Below, in pieces: positions 1-5,037 of a stretch of 6,791 bases of DNA. The first letter of the stretch is position 1, and every line of letters starts with the position of its first letter. Made by a program: the position numbers and the translations under genes. Origin of the DNA: UBA2266 sp964406945 (lineage in GTDB: Bacteria; Planctomycetota; Phycisphaerae; Sedimentisphaerales; Anaerobacaceae); contig CAYOTO010000078.1 of the NCBI GenBank assembly GCA_964406945.1, positions 1 to 6,791 of the forward strand, given 5' to 3'. Below the pieces are notes generated by a model. It did not search any database. It was not told where the DNA came from and saw only the letters and a program-made list of their open reading frames with translations.

Positions 1-25
1 GTTTCATGTTCCAAAACTGAATTGT

Positions 26-46
26 AGGAGGTGCAGTATGAAGTCA
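26..46 (+). promoter_or_regulatory. Orphan ribosome-binding site and start codon of an interrupted plus-strand gene
   Basis: An AGGAGG Shine-Dalgarno sequence at 26-31 is followed, six bases later, by ATG at 38-40 and an AAG codon. From about position 45 the DNA is the antisense of a group II intron reverse-transcriptase gene, and the plus-strand frame from this ATG runs through intron sequence to a TGA near 142. I read this as the 5' end of an unrelated gene cut off after its first two or three codons by the intron fragment or a deletion joining the two. The product cannot be identified. A chance Shine-Dalgarno/ATG pair is the alternative. Confidence 0.4.
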
Positions 47-489
47 ACGTCGGTATGCCCAGCGGCCGCGTACGCCCAGGCTGACCCGGTTTGGGGATCA
101 GCACGTGACGCACCGCCCGCGGGCTGTACCTCTTCTCTTTGAGTTCATCCGCCAGTTCACCCACCCATCGTTCCATACCATACGACTCAATGTCCTCAAA
201 TGTCTGCCCGTCTACGCCCGGAACGCCTCGATTGGACTTGGCGATACGATAGGCGAACGATAGAACATCCTTTCGATGGACCTTGTCGTAAAGGGAATAG
301 AAACGCTGGTCGGGCGTTCTCTTCGCTTTGGCGTGTAACGCCGCCTGTAGCTTCCCAATCGTTTCCGGAGTTGCTAGGCCCACGGCCAATCTCCTGACTG
401 TCGCCACTTCGAACGTCTGCCTTGAACCAAGGCCCCTTCCCTCCGCCGGCATTACCCGGCCTCATCGGTACTATGGGCCTTTCCGACAC
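45..489 (-). pseudogene. ltrA: Truncated, frameshifted group II intron reverse transcriptase/maturase
   Basis: The frame opens with a GTG at 489 and reads MSERPIVPMRPGNAGGGKGP, the usual N-terminus of one large class of group II intron-encoded proteins. At about 376-390 the frame changes: the first frame ends ...SQEIGRG, and the continuation GLATPETIGKLQAALHAKAK is found one base further along. This is equivalent to an extra base or a two-base loss. The second frame then shows RT-0/RT-1 motifs: FYSLYDKVHRKDVL, then NRGVPGVDGQTFEDIE, then RPLGIPTL near the end. After PTL homology stops and the frame runs out of the window in unrelated sequence. Only about 150 of the usual 400-600 residues remain. 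The catalytic YADD region, maturase X domain and endonuclease domain are lost, so no activity is expected. Confidence 0.85.
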
Positions 490-687
490 CCCACCCGGCC
501 CGGACCTGCCCTCACGGGTGCCCGGTTGAAGCCCAAAACTTCACCGGTTGGGGTTTCCCGTGTTGCGCCTGATCGCCATGTACATGCATGCTGTCGCCAC
601 TACCCCGGCAGGACCGCTGAAGTCATCTGTCGCTACTACCCCTGTCAGCCCGGGTTCCGGCATTCCACCTCAGCGACACCGGCCTTC

Positions 688-704
688 CCTGCATTAACGC
701 CAGG
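688..704 (-). other. Putative EBS1 hairpin of the group II intron
   Basis: On the minus strand a CCTG/CAGG stem encloses the nine-base loop GCGTTAATG. Its GTTAA can pair perfectly with TTAAC (919-923, minus), the five bases immediately before the intron's GTGCG end. An exon-binding site 1 in a small hairpin loop about 215-230 bases into domain I is what group II introns use to recognise the 5' exon. The match therefore supports both the 918 boundary and a retrohoming-type insertion at this place. Five base pairs could also arise by chance. Confidence 0.55.
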
Positions 705-919
705 TCGGCTCCTGCAAATCTATTGTTTCGGGGCCTGCTCAGCGTTCACTCGCGTTACGGCCTGCATGCTCGCCAAGTCACCCAAGGTGACCCTCTACAT
801 CGGAGTGCTTCAGCCACTTCGTTACCTCCATGACCGCTCCGATTGCTACCGGCTGGAGCGACTCAGTTGCCGGGCGGGAATTGCACCCGCTGACAATCAG
901 CGCCTTTTCACGGCGCACG

Positions 920-1957
920 TTAAAAGTCCAGGGCAACACGAAACCCGAAGCTGTAGCGGCCGCGACCGTCGGGCCCGTTGCCGTTGCGGAACGCCGCCCG
1001 GCAGTAGGTCGCAGGGCAGTGCCAACCGCCGCCGCGAAGAACACGGTACGAGCCACTGGGCGGGCCGGTGGGGTTACTCGACGGACTTGAACTATAATAC
1101 GAACTTGAGTACCAGTCATTGCACCACTCCCAGACGTTACCCGCCATATCGTAAAGGCTGTAACCGTTCGGTGGGAAACTGCCTGCGGGAGACGTGTAAG
1201 GGTACACACCGTCGTTCCACGTCGGGTGACCCCAGTAGTTCGCCTGGCTACATGTAATGGTGTTGCCCCATGGGAAGCGCATGCCGGACAGACCGCCGCG
1301 GGCGGCGTATTCCCACTCGGCCTCCGTGGGCAGGCGAACGCCATTCCGCAATGGATAGATGGGTTCCAATGTGCTGGTGCTGTAGCACAGTTGTTTGCCA
1401 AGCACCTGGCTACGCCAGTTGCAATATGCAACGGCTCCGTACCAACTGACTTCGACCATCGGATCACTAGCCATGCTGCGGCCAGCCTTAGACCTGACGC
1501 TGAACTGACCCGAAGCATAGTCTAATTGACTATCATCATCGCGTGCATGCGTGTCGCAGTACGGATAGTTCGTGCCGGAACCGGCCTTGTAGACGACGCC
1601 TCCGCTTACCGTGATCGCATTCTGGCTCTTAGCTGCATTGAGGAAATCACAATACTGCTGGTTCGTAATCTCGTACTTGCCAAGGTAGAATGCGTCCACC
1701 GTTACTGTATGAACCGGACGCTCGTCGGAGTCGCCTTCGTTAAAGCTGTCGCCCATCTGGAACGTCCCGCCGGGGATGAGCGCGAACTCACATGGATCGG
1801 GGGGTGATTCCCACAGCCAGGAATCGCATACCACGGCGATATCCGGCATGTTGACAATACCGTCGCGATTCACATCAGCCGGATTTGACGCCCGCAAAGT
1901 AACACAGCCTACCCCCATTACTGCTACGAGAAACCCAAATACCAACAATCGTCTCAT
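920..1957 (-). CDS. Exported formylglycine-generating-enzyme (SUMF1) family protein with dockerin-like repeat
   Basis: 345 residues. Residues 1-24 are a basic-hydrophobic signal sequence. C18 sits in MGVGC, a poor lipobox, so lipidation is possible but not clear. Residues 27-48 (ADVNRDGIVNMPD...) are one dockerin-like Ca-loop repeat ending in a conserved Trp. The rest is a complete SUMF1/FGE domain: IPGGTFQMGD (61-70), ERPVHTVTVDAFYLGKYEIT (79-98), DPMVEVSWYGAVAYCNW (165-181), RLPTEAEWEYAARGG (208-222), DMAGNVWEW (270-278) and RGGGWHCPATYC...GFRVAL at the end. In true FGE two cysteines in a C-x4-C pattern after GG[SG][WY] bind copper and oxidise the sulfatase Cys to formylglycine. Here C314 and C319 keep exactly that spacing; many SUMF1 relatives keep only the second. 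It could thus be a real exported FGE, or a structural/binding paralogue. The start is supported by GGAGG nine or ten bases upstream. A group II intron begins one base after the TAA stop. Confidence 0.92.
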   Translation of the reverse strand: MRRLLVFGFLVAVMGVGCVTLRASNPADVNRDGIVNMPDIAVVCDSWLWESPPDPCEFALIPGGTFQMGDSFNEGDSDERPVHTVTVDAFYLGKYEITNQQYCDFLNAAKSQNAITVSGGVVYKAGSGTNYPYCDTHARDDDSQLDYASGQFSVRSKAGRSMASDPMVEVSWYGAVAYCNWRSQVLGKQLCYSTSTLEPIYPLRNGVRLPTEAEWEYAARGGLSGMRFPWGNTITCSQANYWGHPTWNDGVYPYTSPAGSFPPNGYSLYDMAGNVWEWCNDWYSSSYYSSSPSSNPTGPPSGSYRVLRGGGWHCPATYCRAAFRNGNGPDGRGRYSFGFRVALDF

Positions 1958-1965
1958 TGTCCTGT

Positions 1966-2042
1966 TCCTCCAACCACTAATGACACACGCTTATGGGTAA
2001 CATGCCACTCCACAGGATATTCCTGCAGCTGGTGGTATTATA
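1966..2042 (-). promoter_or_regulatory. Probable promoter (-10) and RBS of the FGE-like gene
   Basis: On the minus strand a perfect TATAAT lies at 2042-2037. It would give a leader of about 70 bases before the ATG at 1957, with GGAGG at about 1971-1967. A -35 at 17-bp spacing would be CATCTG, which is poor, so the promoter may need an activator. A near-palindrome GCGGCTTAACCGC (2048-2060) sits just upstream of the -10 and could be a regulator site. Only the -10 and the RBS are convincing. Confidence 0.4.
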
Positions 2043-2065
2043 CCGAGGCGGCTTAACCGCAGATG

Positions 2066-2429
2066 CAGACTCCCATTTCTAAAACCTACCACAAAAGCCG
2101 CGACAAATCAAGCCAAATTTGCCTTTTCGACACGAAATCAGGACCAGTGACAGCCACCGGAGGCCAAAAACCCGTAAAAACCACGTATAGCCAAAGGCGG
2201 TCCGTGGAACTTTTCGGCGATGCTAGGGGCAGTCTGCGTGAGAGTTGGCTGCAAAGTGGCTGTGAAGGCGTTTTTGGCGGGCTGGACGGGGCCGTACACC
2301 TCTGGGTGGGCTTCTGGGTCGTGTTGCACTATCGCGGTCGTTCTGGCGGCTCAGAATGTCCTTTGAGCTTGTTTTTATTGTTCCCGTGGTTGCAGAGGGT
2401 GACAGCGCATGTTGTCATGCGATCAGAAC
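2066..2429. other. Intergenic region without a recognisable gene
   Basis: About 360 bases lie between the divergent FGE-like gene and the HGGxSTG operon. Open frames exist on both strands, but none has a convincing ribosome-binding site, domain or codon pattern. The only structure I see is a nine-base inverted repeat, GCCAAAAAC at 2163-2171 and GTTTTTGGC at 2270-2278, enclosing 98 bases. It is too far apart and too simple to interpret. It could be an old insertion or a decayed intergenic repeat. Confidence 0.5.
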
Positions 2430-2458
2430 TTGCAGTTATAGTCAAATGACTATACAAT
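2430..2458 (+). promoter_or_regulatory. Promoter with a perfect palindromic operator between -35 and -10
   Basis: TTGCAG (2430-2435) and TACAAT (2453-2458) are separated by exactly 17 bp, a good housekeeping-sigma promoter. The spacer is almost filled by the dyad TATAGTCA-AA-TGACTATA (2437-2454), with eight-base arms and no mismatch, which also overlaps the first two bases of the -10. A dimeric repressor bound there would block RNA polymerase directly. Transcription would start near 2465, giving a leader of about 54 bases before the ATG at 2519. The repressor is not encoded in the window. Confidence 0.7.
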
Positions 2459-2518
2459 GTGGGATGTGCCTTGGCATAAGGCAGGATTACTGAAACGAGT
2501 GCAGGCATGGAGGCTGCA

Positions 2519-3196
2519 ATGGCGAAGAAAAAGCAGAAGGCTTCGAAGAAGTCCAAGAACAAGAAGAAGAAAGATGACGTTGCATCAATTACACCGCTTG
2601 CGGACGATGAAAAGGCGCGAATGGCCGCTTACGAAGAGCGCCGAAAAAGCCGTCCGCTGCGATTCGAGAACCTGGAGTCGCAGGGCAACAATCCGACCGT
2701 CGCCATACAGGATATGGACCACCCAATGGTGCCCGTCAAACTCATGGAGGCAACCGGCACCCCGGAGCACAAGCTGCAGACCTTTCTGCTGAGTCAGGTC
2801 GTGCAGAGCTTCAAAGGATTTGCCTCAGTAGAGGGCGCGAACGAAGAGAATACGGCTGAACTCTGCGACCAGGCAATGGCTCTCATGCACGGCATAAAGC
2901 CTCGCGATGCAATAGAAGGCATGCTGGCAGCGCAGATGGTTGCGGTGCATAACGCGGCTATGGACAGCGCGTCAAGGGCCGCCGTGTCCGGTCGGACGCT
3001 GGAGGGCAGGCAGGCGAATATCAACCACGCCAACAAGCTAATGAGGACGTACACGGCCCAAATGGAGGCCCTGAAATGCTATCGGGACGGCGGCCAGCAG
3101 AAGATGATCGTCGAGCACGTATACGTCAACGAAGGCGGACAGGCAATCGTCGGAACGGTCAATCACGGGGGAGCAAAAAAAGAAAATGCGAAATGA
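2519..3196 (+). CDS. Conserved protein of unknown function, first gene of the HGGxSTG operon
   Basis: 225 residues from the ATG at 2519, chosen because GGAGG (2509-2513) lies five bases before it. An in-frame ATG at 2507 would overlap that site. The N-terminus is extremely lysine-rich (KKKQKASKKSKNKKKK), suggesting nucleic-acid contact or a disordered tail. The remainder is a mostly helical soluble domain with no signal or membrane segment. I recognise the C-terminal half (EGMLAAQMVAVHNAAMD, then RTLEGR...NHANKLMRTYTAQMEALKCYR, then KMIVEHVYVNEGGQAIVG) as the pattern of a family often encoded beside HGGxSTG proteins in proteobacterial accessory and phage-like regions, without a known function. 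The stop overlaps the next gene by 11 bases, so translation is probably coupled. An A7 run at 3175-3181 sits in the A-AAA-AAA register near the 3' end, a possible slippage site. It is transcribed from the operator-controlled promoter at 2430-2458. Confidence 0.85.
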   Translation: MAKKKQKASKKSKNKKKKDDVASITPLADDEKARMAAYEERRKSRPLRFENLESQGNNPTVAIQDMDHPMVPVKLMEATGTPEHKLQTFLLSQVVQSFKGFASVEGANEENTAELCDQAMALMHGIKPRDAIEGMLAAQMVAVHNAAMDSASRAAVSGRTLEGRQANINHANKLMRTYTAQMEALKCYRDGGQQKMIVEHVYVNEGGQAIVGTVNHGGAKKENAK

Positions 3197-3557
3197 ACCC
3201 CATGCAACCAGAACTGTGACGCCAACCCTGCTGCGAAACGGCAATATCCAGGGCAACCCCATGAATGCGCCTAGATGCGGGGCTAGGACCCGCTCAGGAT
3301 CGCTCTGCCGCGCAGCGGCGATGCAGAACGGAAGCTGCCGCATGCACGGCGGCAAGAGCACCGGGCCGCGGACGCCGGAGGGGCTGGAGCGGTCCAGAAA
3401 AGCCAACTTCAAGCACGGCGAGTACTCGGCCGAGGCCAAAGCCGAGAGAAAATTGGTACGGCAGCTTATTGCCGACAGTCGCGAACTGATCCGAGAAATA
3501 GCCGAAATCGGGCCATTCATCAAGCCCAGGCCCAGAGCTGCTGAAAACGGGGGCTGA
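3186..3557 (+). CDS. HGGxSTG motif protein
   Basis: 123 residues. The centre carries the signature RMHGGKSTGPRTPEG (52-66) followed by LERSRKANFKHGEYS. The segment before it, CGARTRSGSLCRAAA...GSCRMH, places C31, C41, C51 and H54 in a regular pattern that could bind zinc (inferred from spacing). The C-terminal third is charged and helical. No signal peptide or membrane segment is seen. Function is unknown; a small zinc-binding nucleic-acid or protein adaptor is a reasonable guess. The start at 3186 overlaps the upstream gene by 11 bases and has GGGGGAG about 12 bases before it. It is preferred over ATG 3261 because the LLRNGNIQGNPMNAPRCGA stretch upstream looks conserved in relatives. An ATG at 3193 overlaps the upstream stop as ATGA but runs only eight codons (MNPMQPEL) in another frame, so a small indel near 3215 is an alternative. 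An intrinsic terminator follows after one base. Confidence 0.85.
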   Translation: MRNEPHATRTVTPTLLRNGNIQGNPMNAPRCGARTRSGSLCRAAAMQNGSCRMHGGKSTGPRTPEGLERSRKANFKHGEYSAEAKAERKLVRQLIADSRELIREIAEIGPFIKPRPRAAENGG

Positions 3558-3558
3558 G

Positions 3559-3589
3559 GCCGCCGGAACCGTGGATTTCGGGGCTTTTT
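3559..3589 (+). terminator. Rho-independent terminator of the HGGxSTG operon
   Basis: A GC-rich stem, GCC-(bulged G)-CCGGAA at 3559-3568 pairing with TTTCGGGGC at 3576-3584 (one G-U pair), closes a seven-base loop. It is followed at once by five T (3585-3589). It begins one base after the TGA of the HGGxSTG gene and so ends the two-gene operon. Confidence 0.8.
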
Positions 3590-3611
3590 CTGATACGCTC
3601 AACCGTCAAGT

Positions 3612-3644
3612 AAGTGTACAACAAGTGTTGCAAAAGTGTGGCGT
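3612..3644 (+). repeat. Three direct AAGTGT repeats with 11-bp period
   Basis: AAGTGT occurs at 3612-3617, 3623-3628 and 3634-3639, exactly 11 bp apart, so all copies face the same side of the helix. A weaker copy (AACCGT) lies 11 bp further upstream at 3601. Tandem sites of this period are typical of OmpR/PhoB-type response regulators. The array lies between the operon terminator and the promoter at 3707-3736, about 65 bp upstream of its -35, where an activator could act. The regulator is not identified. Confidence 0.5.
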
Positions 3645-3706
3645 TTTTACGGGGGCGCATTTATGCACCACTTCTGCCAAGTTTTGTCCGGTAGGGGCGG
3701 AGGGCT

Positions 3707-3736
3707 TTGACTTCTGGGAATCGAAAATGCTATGAT
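3707..3736 (+). promoter_or_regulatory. Strong sigma70-type promoter far upstream of the Hcp-like gene
   Basis: TTGACT (3707-3712), 18-bp spacer and TATGAT (3731-3736) make a near-consensus promoter. Transcription would start around 3743, about 250 bases before the next start codon. It therefore drives either a long leader of the Hcp-like gene or a separate small RNA. No convincing small protein is seen between 3743 and 3900. Confidence 0.5.
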
Positions 3737-3885
3737 GAAGACTTGGACGCCCCTGGGGTTATCTCCTTTCATCTTTCCCTCCGCAACCCGGGGGCTTCTG
3801 TTGTGAATCCCCTAAGATCAACGGCGGGAGTGACCGTAACGCGGATATTGGCGTGGTGGAGCAAGCATTTTGGCCGACTGGGGCT

Positions 3886-3913
3886 TTGGATAAGATGCTG
3901 TTTCTGGTATAAT
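3886..3913 (+). promoter_or_regulatory. Extended -10 promoter of the Hcp-like gene
   Basis: TTGGAT (3886-3891), a 16-bp spacer and a perfect TATAAT (3908-3913) preceded by TGG (extended -10). Start would be near 3920, leaving a leader of about 72 bases. That leader includes a small GCCTG...CAGGC hairpin and ends in GGAGG (3979-3983), eight bases before the ATG. This is the more direct promoter for the gene. The upstream one at 3707 may add regulation. Confidence 0.55.
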
Positions 3914-3991
3914 TGATAATGTCCGTTTTTTGATGCCTGCGGCTTCGGAACAGTACAGGCCACAAACCCAAACAATCTGGAGGAAAGTGAA

Positions 3992-4627
3992 ATGAAACTG
4001 AGAACAATCTTAATGATCGTCTTCGCGGTCGCGCTTATGGCCCAGCCATCCGTTGCTGCCCTGAATGCCTACTTATGGCTCAGAGGCGAGACGCAGGGCG
4101 ATATCCGAGGCAGCGTTGCTCAGCCGGGTCGAGAGAATTCAATCATGGTCATTGCATTCAGCCATGAATTGGTATCCCCTCGCGATGCTGCTTCGGGTCG
4201 GCCTACCGGCAAACGTCAGCACAAGCCGATCAAGATCACTAAGGAAATTGACAGATCCACCCCCTTGCTGATGAATGCACTTACTTCCGGTGAAAACCTC
4301 AACGGCAGGCTGGAGTTCTGGCAGCCGTCTCCCAGCGGCACAGAAGTCCAGTTTTACTCAATCGAATTGATAAATGCGCAGATAGTCTCCATAAAGCAGG
4401 AGATGCTCAACAACAAGTATCCGGAGAACATGCAGCACAAGGAAAGAGAGCATATTGCGTTCACATACGAGACCGTTGTAAAGACCATTGAAGACGGGGC
4501 AATTTCAGCAGAGGCCGACTGGGCTTACGACGCTGCGGTGGAGTTCGTGAGCGATCTCAACGGAGACGGTTTTGTGAACTTTCGTGATATGGCCATCATG
4601 GCTGCACAGTGGGCCAGCGAAATTTGA
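3992..4627 (+). CDS. Exported Hcp-family (T6SS tube protein-like) protein with C-terminal dockerin-like repeat
   Basis: 211 residues. Residues 1-22 are a clear Sec signal peptide with probable cleavage after PSVA. Residues 24-177 match the Hcp tube-protein family of the enteroaggregative E. coli type: AYLWLRGETQGDIRGSV, then ENSIMVIAFSHEL, then GRPTGKRQHKPIKITKEID, STPLLMNALTSGENL, EVQFYSIELINAQIVSI and EHIAFTYETVVKTIEDG...ADW. Ordinary Hcp is about 160 residues, cytoplasmic, has no signal peptide, and forms hexameric rings stacked into the T6SS tube. Here a dockerin-like Ca loop, DLNGDGFVNFRDMAIMAAQW, is added at 188-207. No sheath, baseplate, VgrG or ClpV gene is nearby. It is thus probably an exported ring-forming or adhesive Hcp derivative rather than a T6SS part (inference). 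The start is fixed by GGAGG at 3979-3983. No clear terminator follows; an imperfect hairpin at 4650-4675 lacks a T run. Confidence 0.9.
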   Translation: MKLRTILMIVFAVALMAQPSVAALNAYLWLRGETQGDIRGSVAQPGRENSIMVIAFSHELVSPRDAASGRPTGKRQHKPIKITKEIDRSTPLLMNALTSGENLNGRLEFWQPSPSGTEVQFYSIELINAQIVSIKQEMLNNKYPENMQHKEREHIAFTYETVVKTIEDGAISAEADWAYDAAVEFVSDLNGDGFVNFRDMAIMAAQWASEI

Positions 4628-4649
4628 CCATGATAACTGAGACCCGGTA

Positions 4650-4675
4650 TCTGCACTGTAGTCGACATTTGCAGA
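4650..4675. other. Hairpin downstream of the Hcp-like gene
   Basis: TCTGCA (4650-4655) and TGCAGA (4670-4675) form a six-base stem around a 14-base loop. The loop contains TGT/ACA, which could extend the structure. It starts 23 bases after the stop codon. There is no following T run, so it is not a standard terminator. It may protect the mRNA 3' end or be fortuitous. Confidence 0.25.
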
Positions 4676-4763
4676 GACCTGATCCCGCAGCTTTATGTTG
4701 AGGGATGCGGACACGCAATCGGCGCGCATAAAGTTGAACCGACGAATCCCTCGTCCGCGCTGC

Positions 4764-5037
4764 CTATTCCGTCTCACATTCTGTGACGTAACGAGTACAC
4801 TGACCTCTTGGCCGGTTCAGTATGGCCCTGACCTGCCCCCCCGCGCCATTTGCCTGCGTTTCTGGTTGGCCAGCCTTCTTCGTTGAGTATCCGCGCTATC
4901 TGGTACGGTCCCAGCCGCTTGCCTCCTCTGGGCTTTCTGTGAAGCTTCCTGATCCGCTGTATGACCTTCTGTTCGCCCTCATAATATCCATACGGCTTGC
5001 GGCCCTCACAGCGGCCCTGAGCGGCTTTCTTTGGTCT
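4764..5037 (-). pseudogene. C-terminal remnant of a serine recombinase (resolvase/invertase family)
   Basis: The minus-strand frame from 5037 reads RPKKAAQGRCEGRKPYGYYE, then EQKVIQRIRKLHRKPRGGKR, then GPYQIARILNEEGWPTRNAG and KWRGG. This is the typical C-terminal linker and DNA-binding end of chromosomal serine recombinases. The catalytic N-terminal resolvase domain and most of the recombinase domain are absent. At a run of seven C (4836-4842, G on the coding strand) the frame is lost. With six G it would continue QVRAILNRPRG, which fits the family, to a TAG at 4766-4764. The upstream end coincides with the probable end of the IS1634-type element, so the IS or a deletion at its edge removed the rest. 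It is not expected to be functional. Confidence 0.75.

Larger units (their letters stand above)
45..918 (-). mobile_element. 5' fragment of a group II intron (domain I plus start of the RT gene)
   Basis: Read on the minus strand, the element starts at 918 with GTGCG, the consensus 5' end of group II introns. An immediate GCGCC...GGCGC hairpin follows, as in the first nucleotides of well-known introns such as Ll.LtrB. About 430 bases of structured RNA-type sequence come next, including the GCGCAACACGGGAAACC block typical of domain I. The open frame of the intron-encoded reverse transcriptase begins at 489. The element stops abruptly near 45, inside the RT gene. Most of the RT, the maturase and intron domains V and VI are therefore absent, and it cannot splice or move by itself. 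It lies one base downstream of the stop codon of the FGE-like gene, so that gene is not disrupted. The 3' limit (41-50) is uncertain by a few bases because the join has no clear signature. Confidence 0.85.

Noticed and set aside
600..655. Short near-repeat CTGTCGCCACTACCCC / CTGTCGCTACTACCCC as a possible CRISPR-like array
   Set aside because: There are only two copies, within structured group II intron domain I sequence, so they are explained by intron RNA.
328..1257. Long plus-strand open frame over the intron and the FGE-like gene
   Set aside because: It is antisense to the intron RNA and to the well-supported minus-strand FGE gene, has no domain and no ribosome-binding site.
778..1518. 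Minus-strand open frame overlapping the FGE-like gene in another frame
   Set aside because: It is a shadow frame of a GC-rich gene; the FGE domain is in the other frame and is complete.
2163..2278. Nine-base inverted repeat as ends of a small transposable element
   Set aside because: The arms are simple A/T runs, there is no target duplication, and nothing characteristic lies between them.
2063..2449. 128-codon plus-strand open frame
   Set aside because: There is no Shine-Dalgarno, no recognisable motif and odd composition, and its end runs into the promoter/operator at 2430-2458.
3707..3916. 69-codon plus-strand open frame in the leader of the Hcp-like gene
   Set aside because: Its start lies within the -35 element, it has no ribosome-binding site, and the translated sequence shows no family pattern.
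3992..4627. A type VI secretion system locus
   Set aside because: Only an Hcp-like protein is present. It carries a signal peptide, and no sheath, baseplate, VgrG, ClpV or membrane-complex gene is visible.
4639..4675. Intrinsic terminator after the Hcp-like gene
   Set aside because: A hairpin exists but it has a large loop and no following T run.
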